Source of the DNA: Lachnospiraceae bacterium
Lineage (GTDB): Bacteria; Bacillota; Clostridia; Lachnospirales; Lachnospiraceae
Length of the DNA stretch: 64,000 bases
NCBI GenBank assembly: GCA_022652545.1
Contig: JALCRM010000001.1
Location: 1 to 64,000 of the forward strand
Reading direction: 5' to 3'
The translations under genes and the position numbers were made by a program. The notes below the pieces were generated by a model. That model was not told where the DNA came from, searched no databases, and saw only the letters and a program-made list of their open reading frames with translations. Below are positions 53,434 to 62,494 of this stretch, piece after piece. Position 1 is the first letter of the stretch. The number at the start of each line of letters is the position of its first letter.

Positions 53434-54332
53434 AGACCAGGCTGGATATCCTTGTCACGGAAAGCGGCCTTGCGCCGTCGCGCGAAAAGGCAAAGGCGGT
53501 GATCATGGCCGGTCAGGTGTTTGTGAACGGCCAGCGCGAAGACAAACCCGGCGCGGTGTTCGATGCGGCGACGGCTGCCGTCGAAGTGCGGGGGGCCGCG
53601 CTGCCCTACGTGAGCCGCGGCGGCTTAAAGCTGGAGAAAGCACTGCGCGTGTTCCCGATCGACCTTAAGGGCCGCACGTGCCTCGATATCGGCGCATCGA
53701 CAGGCGGCTTTACCGACTGCATGCTGCAGAACGGCGCTGTCCGTGTCTTCGCGGTCGATGTCGGCTACGGACAGCTCGACTGGAAGCTGCGCAGCGATCC
53801 CCGCGTCATCTGCATGGAGAAAACAAACTTCCGATATCTCATGCCCGAGGGCCTTCTGGAAGCCGCGGCAGCCGCGCGGAAATCGACGGATGCGGCCTTC
53901 CGTGATCCTGCGGATCTGTCCACCGGCGATCCGCTGCTTCCCGATTTTGCTTCCTGTGACGTATCCTTCATTTCGCTTTCGAAGATCCTTCCGACGGCCT
54001 TTGAGGTGCTGCAGCCCGACGCTGAGATGGTCTGTCTTATCAAGCCGCAGTTCGAGGCCGGCCGCGCGCGCGTCGGAAAACACGGCGTCGTCCGGGACCC
54101 GAAGGTGCACGAGGACGTCATCCTCGATGCCCTGGGGTTTGCAAACGCTTCGCACTTTGAGGTGGCAGGACTCGACTGGTCGCCGATCCGCGGCCCGGAA
54201 GGCAATATCGAATACCTGATGTACCTTCTGAAAGGAAAAACAGCAGGCCATGTTTTGACTGTCTTCGGTCCTGAAGAAGTGAAGAGGATCGTAGCCGGGG
54301 CTCATGCAGAGCTGGAACAGGAGAGCGTATGA
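53430..54332 (+). CDS. tlyA: TlyA family rRNA 2'-O-methyltransferase
   Basis: 300 residues from a GTG. N-terminal S4-like RNA-binding domain (RLDILVTESGLAPSREKAKAVIMAGQVFVNGQ), then a Rossmann methyltransferase with CLDIGASTGGFTDCML and CDVSFISLSKILP. About 30 extra residues (near 150-180) interrupt the second domain. Homologues methylate cytidines in 16S and 23S rRNA. Confidence 0.93.
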   Translation: MKTRLDILVTESGLAPSREKAKAVIMAGQVFVNGQREDKPGAVFDAATAAVEVRGAALPYVSRGGLKLEKALRVFPIDLKGRTCLDIGASTGGFTDCMLQNGAVRVFAVDVGYGQLDWKLRSDPRVICMEKTNFRYLMPEGLLEAAAAARKSTDAAFRDPADLSTGDPLLPDFASCDVSFISLSKILPTAFEVLQPDAEMVCLIKPQFEAGRARVGKHGVVRDPKVHEDVILDALGFANASHFEVAGLDWSPIRGPEGNIEYLMYLLKGKTAGHVLTVFGPEEVKRIVAGAHAELEQESV

Positions 54333-55165
54333 ACAGGTTTTTTATCATCTCGAATCCCAACAAAGACCCCGGCGGAAAGATACAGCGTGAGATCACGGAT
54401 TATCTGACCTCCAGAGGCGCCATCGTGCAGGCGGCCGAGACCGACGATGGCAAGGCGATCCGTGCTTCGCGCGCAGAGTGTTTTATCGTGCTCGGCGGGG
54501 ACGGAACGATGCTGCAGGCCGCGCGCGTCACGGCGACAGGCACGGCGCCGCTCCTCGGCATCAACCTGGGGAACCTGGGGTATCTTGCCGAAGTCGATAA
54601 AAGCAGCTGGCAGAGCGCGGCCGACAAGCTGCTCGCCGACGATTTCGAGGTCGAGGAACGCATGATGATCGACGGGCGGATCACTACGGAGGCCGGAAAA
54701 ACAGGGAGGACGAACTGCGCGCTGAACGACGTCGTCATCGCCCGCCGAGGGTCGCTCCGCATCGTGCCGTACAACGTCAGCATCAACGGGCGCTTTCTGA
54801 ACGGCTTTGAAGCGGACGGCATGATCGTCGCGACGCCGACGGGATCGACCGGCTACAATCTTTCGGCAGGTGGCCCCATCGTGGAACCGCAAGCGCAGCT
54901 CCTGGTCCTTACGCCGATCTGTGCGCATACCATGAGCCCGCGCAGTATCATTTTTTCGGCGAACGACTGCATCGATATCGGGATCGGCACCGACCACGAC
55001 GGATGCAGGGTCGAGGTCGAAGCAGATTTTGACGGCGGCCGCAACGCGCGCAGAATGCACAGCGGAGACACGATCCGTATCGTACGTTCGGACCGCACGG
55101 CAAGGATCGTAAAGTTGAGCCGTATCAGCTTCCTGGAGACGCTGCACCGGAAAATGGCGGAGTAA
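54329..55165 (+). CDS. nadK: NAD kinase
   Basis: 278 residues. GGDGTMLQAAR is the diagnostic phosphate-binding motif; LGINLGNLGYLAEVD and NDVVIARRG, then TPTGSTGYNLSAGGPIV follow in the expected order. Makes NADP. It overlaps tlyA by four bases. Confidence 0.96.
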   Translation: MNRFFIISNPNKDPGGKIQREITDYLTSRGAIVQAAETDDGKAIRASRAECFIVLGGDGTMLQAARVTATGTAPLLGINLGNLGYLAEVDKSSWQSAADKLLADDFEVEERMMIDGRITTEAGKTGRTNCALNDVVIARRGSLRIVPYNVSINGRFLNGFEADGMIVATPTGSTGYNLSAGGPIVEPQAQLLVLTPICAHTMSPRSIIFSANDCIDIGIGTDHDGCRVEVEADFDGGRNARRMHSGDTIRIVRSDRTARIVKLSRISFLETLHRKMAE

Positions 55166-55211
55166 GGGCGGACACGCCGGCGCGTCCGCTGTCGGATCCT
55201 TCGTATGCCTG

Positions 55212-55241
55212 TTGCATATTTCGGGGACCGGGATGTATAAT
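55212..55241 (+). promoter_or_regulatory. Sigma-A promoter for argR
   Basis: TTGCAT, 18-base spacer, TATAAT; 43 bases before the argR start. Confidence 0.75.
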
Positions 55242-55266
55242 TATGCGTATGTTTTGCATAAATGCA
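55234..55266 (+). promoter_or_regulatory. Two ARG-box-like palindromes over the argR promoter
   Basis: TGTATAATTATGCG (55234-55247) overlaps the -10 box and TGCATAAATGCA (55255-55266) lies 21 bases further on. Both fit the A/T-centred ARG-box pattern and the two-site spacing, consistent with autorepression by the arginine repressor. Confidence 0.65.
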
Positions 55267-55284
55267 CATTTTAAAGGGGATCCC

Positions 55285-55746
55285 ATGAAAGAGGAAAGAC
55301 AGGGAAGGATCATAGAGATCATTGAGAACCACGACATTGAAACACAGGAAGAACTGGCCAATGCGCTGCGGAAGGCCGGTTATGACGTGACGCAGGCCAC
55401 GGTGTCGCGCGACATCAGGGAGCTGAAGCTGACCAAGGTGCAGCTCGGGCACGGGCACCAGAAATATGCACTCATGGAAAACAGCTACGGCCAGATCGGC
55501 GGCCTGTCTGTCAAATACGTGCGCGTACTGAAGGAAGGCTTCATGTCTGTGACCCAGGCGCAGAATATACTGGTCATCAAGACAGTGGCAGGCATGGCCA
55601 TGGCGGTCGGAGCGGCTCTGGATGCCATGGAAATGCCCGGGATCGCCGGCTGCATTGCAGGCGACGATACGATCTTTGCCGCAGCCAGGTCTGCCGGGGA
55701 TGCCGTCGATGTCATGCGGCGCATTCTGGAGCTGACAAAGAAGTGA
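55285..55746 (+). CDS. argR: Arginine repressor
   Basis: 153 residues from ATG 55285 (AAGGGGA upstream). Winged-helix domain (IIEIIENHDIETQEELANALRKAGYDVTQATVSRDIRELKLTKV) and the C-terminal oligomerisation/arginine-binding domain with GTIAGDDTIF-like GCIAGDDTIFAAARS. Its position before recN is typical in Firmicutes. Confidence 0.96.
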   Translation: MKEERQGRIIEIIENHDIETQEELANALRKAGYDVTQATVSRDIRELKLTKVQLGHGHQKYALMENSYGQIGGLSVKYVRVLKEGFMSVTQAQNILVIKTVAGMAMAVGAALDAMEMPGIAGCIAGDDTIFAAARSAGDAVDVMRRILELTKK

Positions 55747-55806
55747 ACCGGATGAACCGCACCGCTCCACCCACCTTCTGCCCGGAGAGGCCATAGAAGG
55801 AGGATT

Positions 55807-57579
55807 ATGCTACGCAGTCTGCATGTCAAAAATCTGGCGCTCATCGCCGAAGAGGAGGTCACCTTCACAGATGGCCTGAATGTGCTGACCGGAGAGACCG
55901 GTGCCGGCAAGTCTATCCTCATCGGCTCGGTGAATCTGGCGCTCGGCGCGAAGGCCGACCGCACGCTGATCCGCACGGGCGAGGAATATGCGCTAGTGGA
56001 GCTTGTTTTTTCCATGGACAATGAAAAACAGGAAGCCCTCCTCAGGGAGATGGACCTGCCCGTCGAAGAGGACGGCATGATCCTGGTCAAGCGCAGGATC
56101 CGGGCGGACGGAAGCCTTTGCACGGTGAACGGCGAGAATGTGACTCTGCGGCAGCTGCGCGAGATCGCGTCTCTGTTCATCGACGTATACGGCCAGCGGG
56201 AGAGCGGACTTCTGCTGCGCCGAAGCCGCCAGCTGGATATCCTTGATGAATTTGCAGGCGCCACGGCGCAGTCCCTGCGCGCCGAAGCCGCGGAGCACTG
56301 CCGCACCCTGAAGGCGCTCAGGACCGAGTGGGAAGAGAACGACCTCGATGCGGACCAGCTGAAGCATGAGACGGACCTTCTGGATTTCGAGATAGCGGAA
56401 CTGGAGACCGCCGGCGTAAAACACGGCGAGGACGAGGAACTGGAAGAGCGCAGCCGCAAAATGTCGGCTGCAGGGAGACTGCGCACTGCGGTCGCTGCGG
56501 CGACGGAACTGACGGACGGCGAAGACGGCGCGGCGGACATCATTGGGCGCGCCTGCCGGGAACTCACGGCAGTCAGCGGCAGCGACAGTTCCCTCGACGA
56601 GATCGCCGGCCAGCTCACCGAGATCGACGGCCTGCTTTCGGATTTCAACCGTGCGGCTGCGGACTACGGCGAGAGCCTGAATTTTGACGACGAGGAATTT
56701 ACGCAGGTCGGGGAGCGGCTCGACCTCATCAACCACCTGAAGGCAAAATACGGTGAAACGGTCGATGACCTCGACCGCGCGCTCGAAAACCGCCGCCGGC
56801 GCCGCGACGAACTCGGAGATTTTGATGCTTCGCGCAAAGCTCTGCAGCAGAAGATCGCACGGGAGGAAGAAGCCTATCTTTCCGTCTGCCGGAAGCTGTC
56901 TGTTCTGCGCGGTAAGGCAGCAGACGAGTTTTCGGCGCAGATGCGCATCCAGCTGCCGGAGCTGAACTTTATGCAGAGTGTTTTCCGCATCGAACTGACT
57001 GCAGACGAAGCAGGGGCACGCAGATCCCCGGATCCTTCCGGCATGGACAGCGTCCGCTTCCTCATCTCCATGAACCCCGGGGAGGAAGAAAGACCGCTTG
57101 AAGATATCGCGAGCGGCGGCGAACTGTCCCGTATCATGCTCGCCCTGAAGACTGTTTTTGCAGGCAGGGATGACATCCACACCTTTATCTTCGACGAGAT
57201 CGACGCCGGGATCAGCGGGCAGACCGCCTGGAAAACAGCGGAAAAGCTGGGTCGCCTTTCGGCCGACCGGCAGATCATCCTCATCACGCACCTGCCGCAG
57301 ATCGCGGCCATGGAGGACACGCACTTCCTCATAGCCAAAGACAGCAGCGACGGGCGTACCTTCACGCATATCCGGCGCCTTTCCGAAGAGGAAAGCGACA
57401 GCGAGCTGGCGCGTCTTCTGGGCGGCCTTCAGATCACGGACGCCGTGATCGCAAATGCGCATGAAATGAAGACGATGGCAGCGGCGGCAAAGAAAGCAGG
57501 AAGCGCAGCGGGCACAGCGAACTGCTTGGCAGATGCAGCGTCAAAGCAGCAGAAGAAAGCAGGGAAACAGGCAAAGTGA
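55807..57579 (+). CDS. recN: DNA repair protein RecN
   Basis: 590 residues. SMC-like ATPase: Walker A GETGAGKS (29-36), GQRESGLLLR, coiled-coil centre, and signature/Walker B region DIASGGELSRIMLALKTVF and FIFDEIDAGISG, then ITHLPQIAA. Promotes double-strand break repair. An Ala/Lys-rich tail extends the C-terminus. The start follows GGAGGATT. Confidence 0.96.
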   Translation: MLRSLHVKNLALIAEEEVTFTDGLNVLTGETGAGKSILIGSVNLALGAKADRTLIRTGEEYALVELVFSMDNEKQEALLREMDLPVEEDGMILVKRRIRADGSLCTVNGENVTLRQLREIASLFIDVYGQRESGLLLRRSRQLDILDEFAGATAQSLRAEAAEHCRTLKALRTEWEENDLDADQLKHETDLLDFEIAELETAGVKHGEDEELEERSRKMSAAGRLRTAVAAATELTDGEDGAADIIGRACRELTAVSGSDSSLDEIAGQLTEIDGLLSDFNRAAADYGESLNFDDEEFTQVGERLDLINHLKAKYGETVDDLDRALENRRRRRDELGDFDASRKALQQKIAREEEAYLSVCRKLSVLRGKAADEFSAQMRIQLPELNFMQSVFRIELTADEAGARRSPDPSGMDSVRFLISMNPGEEERPLEDIASGGELSRIMLALKTVFAGRDDIHTFIFDEIDAGISGQTAWKTAEKLGRLSADRQIILITHLPQIAAMEDTHFLIAKDSSDGRTFTHIRRLSEEESDSELARLLGGLQITDAVIANAHEMKTMAAAAKKAGSAAGTANCLADAASKQQKKAGKQAK

Positions 57580-58286
57580 GCAAAGAAGACGCAGAACGCG
57601 GCAGGAAAACCGGCAATATACGTGCGGAAGACGAAGATCTCAGCAGGATGCGGGCGGAACTGGAAGAGCTGTATAAAGGCTTTTCACAGGTCAACTTTGA
57701 CGACCTTCCGCAGATCGACCTGTATATGGATCAGGTCACCACTTATCTCAGCAGTCACCTGCAGGCGCTTACACGCCGCCCGGATTCGGACAAGATCCTG
57801 ACGAAGACGATGATCAACAACTACGCGAAGGCCGGAATTCTGATCGCACCAGAAAAGAAGAAGTATACGCCGGACCATATGATGCTCCTGCTGATCATCT
57901 ATTTTTACAAGAATTTCCTTTCCATCAATGACGTGGCGGAAGTCCTGCAACCCCTGAAGGACGCCTGTTTCACGGAGGAGCAGCAGACCGGCCGGCAGCC
58001 CAGAAAATCACAGGGAAAGTCCGGGAACGGCAAAAAGCTGGCTCTGGAGGATGTTTTCGCCATACTTGAAAAAAGCGTCACGGAGCAGCTGGAACAGAGC
58101 CGCCTGGATATTGAAAAACAGATCGCGGAGAGTGAAAAGGCCGTGACCCCGGAGAACCTGCAGTCCGATGCCGGAACGGATACGGAAATGCTTCGGAAAT
58201 TCGACTGTCTCTGCCGCATCGCTGCGGATATTTACTGCAAAAAGCTCTATATCGAGAAAGTCCTGGATGAGGAGACGCAGCACTGA
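57576..58286 (+). CDS. DUF1836 protein, MerR-like helix-turn-helix
   Basis: 236 residues from a GTG overlapping recN by four bases. DUF1836 core: QIDLYMDQVTTYLSSHL, ILTKTMINNYAKAGILIAPEKKKYTPDHMMLLLIIYFYKNFLSINDVAEVL, which resembles a MerR-type winged helix. The C-terminal half is charged and helical. Function unknown, probably DNA-binding. Its coupling to recN suggests only co-expression. Confidence 0.85.
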   Translation: MSKEDAERGRKTGNIRAEDEDLSRMRAELEELYKGFSQVNFDDLPQIDLYMDQVTTYLSSHLQALTRRPDSDKILTKTMINNYAKAGILIAPEKKKYTPDHMMLLLIIYFYKNFLSINDVAEVLQPLKDACFTEEQQTGRQPRKSQGKSGNGKKLALEDVFAILEKSVTEQLEQSRLDIEKQIAESEKAVTPENLQSDAGTDTEMLRKFDCLCRIAADIYCKKLYIEKVLDEETQH

Positions 58287-58356
58287 GGCGCGGCGTATTA
58301 AAAAGGTAATCGCAAGGCAGGCGAGGCAGACAGGCGAACAAAGCAGATATGCAGTT

Positions 58357-58385
58357 TTATTACTTTTACATAATTATGGTATAAT
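58357..58385 (+). promoter_or_regulatory. Extended -10 promoter for the SPFH gene
   Basis: TATGGTATAAT gives an extended -10 (TGG before TATAAT); the -35 region TTATTA is weak. It lies about 60 bases before the start at 58444. Confidence 0.65.
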
Positions 58386-58443
58386 CTATTCGACACATGC
58401 ATTCTGATGTCAGTATCTGTAAACAAAACGGAGGGTTATTGTC

Positions 58444-59769
58444 ATGGGACTGATTCAGGCAATAGGTTCAGCAATTAGCGGTTCACTGGCGGATCAGTGG
58501 AAGGAGTTCTTCTATTGCGACGCAATAGGACAGGACACACTGATGGTCAGAGGACAGAAGAAGCTCGGCAACGCACACCCCGGTTCGAATACGCGGGGAG
58601 ATGACAACATCATTTCCAACGGTTCGACGATCGCAGTAGCTGACGGACAGTGCATGCTGATCGTGGAACAGGGCAAGGTCGTGGAACTTTGCGCACAGCC
58701 CGGCGAGTTTACATGGGACAGCTCGACAGAGCCCAGCATTTTCTGCGGCAACCTCGGCCAGGGCATTCTCGACACCTTCAAGCAGATCGGCAGACGTTTT
58801 ACCTACGGCGGCACGACCGGCAAGGATCAGAGAGTCTATTACATCAATACCAAGGAACTGATGGGCAACAAGTACGGCACAGCGAATCCGGTACCGTTCC
58901 GTGTGGTCGACCAGAATGCCGGCATGGACCTCGACATCGGTGTTAGATGTTTCGGCGAATATTCCTATAAGATCGTGGATCCGATCCTGTTTTATACGAA
59001 TGTCTGCGGCAATGTGACAACGGATTATACGAGAGACACGATCGATTCTCAGCTCAAAACAGAGCTTCTTACCGCTCTGCAGCCGGCTTTCGCAAAGATC
59101 TCCGCTATGGGCGTCCGTTACAGCGCGGTTCCGGCACATACGACGGAAATGGCCGACGCGCTGAACGAGGAGCTTTCCGATAAGTGGAGCAAGCTTCGCG
59201 GTATCAAGATCGTATCGTTCGGTATCAGTTCCCTCACCGCTTCCGAAGAAGACGAGCAGAGGATCAAGGATCTGCAGACGGCAGCTACGCTCAGGAACCC
59301 GGCTATGGCGGCAGGCGCTCTTACCGCGGCACAGGCACAGGCAATGCGCGATGCGGCCAAGAATTCAACGGCAGGCCCGGCAATGGCCTTCATGGGCATG
59401 AACATGGCCGGCAATGCAGGCGGCATGAATGCACAGCAGTTCTATGGCCAGGCTCAGCAGAACGGCCAGAACATGAATCCGGGCACCGTATATCCGACGG
59501 CAGCCAACGGCGGTTTTGGCGCGGCAGCAGGCGCAGTGGCAGGAGCAGCAGGCGCGGCAGCGGGACAGCCCGCACAGCAGGCAGCACCGGCCGGCGACAG
59601 CTGGAAATGCCCGAGCTGCGGCACGGTCAACAACGGCAGGTTCTGCACGAACTGCGGCACCGCAAAGCCCGCAGCACCGGCAGTTGCCAAATGCCCGAAG
59701 TGCGGCTATGAGTACGACCCGGCGAATCCGCCGAAGTTCTGCCCGAACTGCGGCAATAAGCTGCAGTAA
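58444..59769 (+). CDS. SPFH-domain protein with C-terminal double zinc ribbon
   Basis: 441 residues. The N-terminal two thirds resemble the SPFH/virion-core-protein-like family (QWKEFFYCDAIGQDTLMVRGQKKL, STIAVADGQCMLIVEQGKVVELCAQPGEFTWDSSTEPS, NTVPF-like ANPVPFRVVD). An Ala/Gly/Gln/Met-rich hinge (about 280-385) leads to two zinc ribbons, CPSCG..CTNCG and CPKCG..CPNCG. No membrane helix. Such proteins assemble in large complexes; partner unknown. Transcribed from its own promoter. Confidence 0.82.
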   Translation: MGLIQAIGSAISGSLADQWKEFFYCDAIGQDTLMVRGQKKLGNAHPGSNTRGDDNIISNGSTIAVADGQCMLIVEQGKVVELCAQPGEFTWDSSTEPSIFCGNLGQGILDTFKQIGRRFTYGGTTGKDQRVYYINTKELMGNKYGTANPVPFRVVDQNAGMDLDIGVRCFGEYSYKIVDPILFYTNVCGNVTTDYTRDTIDSQLKTELLTALQPAFAKISAMGVRYSAVPAHTTEMADALNEELSDKWSKLRGIKIVSFGISSLTASEEDEQRIKDLQTAATLRNPAMAAGALTAAQAQAMRDAAKNSTAGPAMAFMGMNMAGNAGGMNAQQFYGQAQQNGQNMNPGTVYPTAANGGFGAAAGAVAGAAGAAAGQPAQQAAPAGDSWKCPSCGTVNNGRFCTNCGTAKPAAPAVAKCPKCGYEYDPANPPKFCPNCGNKLQ

Positions 59770-59802
59770 GTTTCATTAACAACAATTCCATGTATCATTC
59801 AC

Positions 59803-59866
59803 CGGGGGACAGGCCCCGGGGACAGGACTGCACGATGCAGGCATTGTCCCCCGGGCCCGTCCCCCG
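59803..59866. repeat. GC-rich palindrome between the SPFH gene and pcrA
   Basis: Outer arms CGGGGGAC and GTCCCCCG enclose inner arms GGGGACA and TGTCCCC. No T-run follows. It looks like a REP-type intergenic palindrome; it could also slow transcription between the genes. Confidence 0.7.
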
Positions 59867-59912
59867 CGAGGTTACGGGCCGCCGTAAAGCGTGCGGTCCC
59901 GCGAGGTCATCA

Positions 59913-62486
59913 ATGAGTATTTACGACAGTCTGAACAAAGAACAGCAGGAAGCATGTTTTCACACAGATGGACCGGTCCTCATCCTGGCGGGTGCAGGCA
60001 GCGGCAAGACGCGTGTCATCACGCACCGCATCTGCTACCTGATCGATGAGATCGGCGTGAACCCTTACAATATTCTGGCCATTACTTTCACGAACAAGGC
60101 GGCCGGCGAGATGCGCGAACGTGTCGACAAGCTTGCCGGGTTCGGCGCGGAGAGCATCTGGATCTCGACGTTCCATGCGATGTGCGTCCGCATTCTGCGG
60201 CGTTTCATCGACCATATCGGCTATGATACGTCGTTCACGATCTACGACACGGACGATTCGAAGACACTCATGCGCGGCCTGATCAAGCAGCACGGCATCG
60301 ACCCGAAAACGCTCAAGGAGAAGGACGTCCTGAAGGCGATCTCCTCCGCGAAGGATGAACTCATCACGCCGCAGAGATTCCGAGAGGAGCATACCCAGAC
60401 TTACGTCGAGAAACTTACGGGGGATCTGTACGACGAGTACCAGACACAGCTGCGTAAAAACAACGCGCTTGATTTTGACGATCTGCTCATGAAGACCGTG
60501 GAGCTGTTCCGTGCCGACGAGGAAGTCCTGAAATACTGGCAAAACAGGTTTCGTTACATCATGGTGGACGAATACCAGGACACGAACAATGCCCAGTTCG
60601 AGCTGATCCGCCAGCTGGCCGCTGCTTCGCGCAACCTCTGCGTGGTCGGCGACGACGACCAGTCCATTTACAAATTCCGGGGCGCGAATATCCGCAACAT
60701 CCTCGATTTTGAGAAGATCTATCCGGACGCCTTTGTGGTCAAGCTCGAACAGAACTACCGCTCCACCCAGAACGTGCTGGACGCTGCGAACGCCGTCATC
60801 CGCAACAATGCCGGGCGCAAGCAGAAATCGCTGTGGACCAAGCGCGGCGAAGGGCACAAGGTCCATTTCCGCGCTTTTGACACCGCGACGGACGAAGCGG
60901 CTTTCATTGCCGAAGACATAGGCGACTGCATGCGCCGCGACCACGGGCTGAAATACGGCGATTTTGCCGTGCTTTACCGGACGAACGCGCAGGCCCGTGT
61001 GCTTGAGGAATGTTTTGTCGGCAATTCCATGCCCTACGATATTGTGGGCGGTACGAATTTCTATGCGCGCAAGGAGATCAAGGACCTGCTCTGCTACCTT
61101 AAGACCATTGCCAACGCATCCGACGATCTTGCGGTCGAACGTATCATCAACGTGCCGCGCCGCGGGATCGGCGAGACTTCCATCGAACGCATGAAGGACC
61201 TGGCCCGCAGTGAGGGGACGGGGCTTTTTGCCGCCCTCGAGCTTGAGACCGAACGCAAGACGCTCGGCCGGGCCACCGCAAAGATCGCCGATTTTGTCTC
61301 CCTCATCCACAGCTTCCGGGAAGCACCGGCGCAAAACAGCAAAATCAACGGCGAGGGCAGCGGCGGAATCAGCGGCGCAGTCAGCAGCGGAAATGACAGC
61401 GAAGACGCCGACTACGGGGCGACTGCCGGCCCGCTCGAGCTGCTCATCAAGAGGGTCATCGACGGCACGGGCTATGTCGAGGAACTGAAAAACAGCGACG
61501 ATGAGGATGCCGACGACCGTATCTCCAACATCGACGAACTGGTCTCGAAGGTAGTTTCCTACGAAGAAGGCTTTGAGAGCGAGCATCCCGGAGAAGTGCC
61601 GACACTGAGCGGCTTTCTTGAGGATGTCGCACTGGTGGCCGACATCGACGAGGTGGACGGGGACAGCGACCGCGTCCTGCTCATGACACTGCACAGCGCA
61701 AAGGGACTGGAGTTTTCACACGTTTACATGGCAGGCATGGAGGACGGTGTTTTTCCGGGCATGATGACGATCGCGAACGGCGGCGAAGAGGAGATGGAAG
61801 AGGAACGCCGGCTCGCCTACGTCGGGATCACGCGTGCCAGGGATGAACTCACGCTCACCTGCGCGCGTGCCAGAATGCTTCGCGGCGAAACACAGTACAA
61901 CCCGGTCAGCCGCTTTATCAGGGAGATCCCGGGGGACCTCCTCGACGGCAAGGTGCCGGCGGCGAAGCCCCTCTTCGGGGACGGGGACGACGAGGACCGC
62001 GAAGATGACGGGCCTTTTGCCGGGTACCGCGGAGGAAACGGCTACGGCAGCCGCGGCTACGGGCAGCACGGCGGCCGCTACAGCGACGATTTTGAGAGCG
62101 TACGCGGCGGGCGGACCTTTGTGACATATGCGGGGCAGCCAGGCGGAAGCGGTGCGCGCGGGGGCAGCGCGGACGACAGATCCCTTCCCGGGTCCGAAAG
62201 CCGGCCGAAGGCGGTTCTCGGAAAGACGCGCACTTCGGCGGATGCACACAAGCCTTTCATAGCGACGGCGAGCAGCAATTACCAGAAGCTCACGAAGGGG
62301 AGCCAGGTAGAACAGAGCGAGATCGACTACGGTGTCGGCGACCGCGTCAGCCACGTCAGGTTCGGAAGCGGCACGGTCAGCAGGATAGAGAAAACACCGC
62401 GCGATTACAAAGTCACAGTGGAATTCGACGAATGCGGCCAGAAAGTCATGTACGCCGCTTTCGCCAAACTGCAGAAGGAAAAATAG
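59913..62486 (+). CDS. pcrA: UvrD/PcrA superfamily 1A DNA helicase
   Basis: 857 residues from ATG 59913 (GAGGT upstream). Helicase motifs: Q motif and Walker A GAGSGKT (27-33), TFTNKAAGEM, VDEYQDTN, GDDDQSIYKFRGA, LEQNYRS, MTLHSAKGLEF and LAYVGITRARDEL. Compared with typical PcrA, the tail carries a Gly/Tyr/Arg-rich disordered stretch (about 700-760: GYRGGNGYGSRGYGQHGGRY) before the conserved C-terminal beta domain (YGVGDRVSHVRFGSGTV). Also an acidic/Gly insert near 475-510. Confidence 0.96.
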   Translation: MSIYDSLNKEQQEACFHTDGPVLILAGAGSGKTRVITHRICYLIDEIGVNPYNILAITFTNKAAGEMRERVDKLAGFGAESIWISTFHAMCVRILRRFIDHIGYDTSFTIYDTDDSKTLMRGLIKQHGIDPKTLKEKDVLKAISSAKDELITPQRFREEHTQTYVEKLTGDLYDEYQTQLRKNNALDFDDLLMKTVELFRADEEVLKYWQNRFRYIMVDEYQDTNNAQFELIRQLAAASRNLCVVGDDDQSIYKFRGANIRNILDFEKIYPDAFVVKLEQNYRSTQNVLDAANAVIRNNAGRKQKSLWTKRGEGHKVHFRAFDTATDEAAFIAEDIGDCMRRDHGLKYGDFAVLYRTNAQARVLEECFVGNSMPYDIVGGTNFYARKEIKDLLCYLKTIANASDDLAVERIINVPRRGIGETSIERMKDLARSEGTGLFAALELETERKTLGRATAKIADFVSLIHSFREAPAQNSKINGEGSGGISGAVSSGNDSEDADYGATAGPLELLIKRVIDGTGYVEELKNSDDEDADDRISNIDELVSKVVSYEEGFESEHPGEVPTLSGFLEDVALVADIDEVDGDSDRVLLMTLHSAKGLEFSHVYMAGMEDGVFPGMMTIANGGEEEMEEERRLAYVGITRARDELTLTCARARMLRGETQYNPVSRFIREIPGDLLDGKVPAAKPLFGDGDDEDREDDGPFAGYRGGNGYGSRGYGQHGGRYSDDFESVRGGRTFVTYAGQPGGSGARGGSADDRSLPGSESRPKAVLGKTRTSADAHKPFIATASSNYQKLTKGSQVEQSEIDYGVGDRVSHVRFGSGTVSRIEKTPRDYKVTVEFDECGQKVMYAAFAKLQKEK

Positions 62487-62494
62487 GAGGTTTT

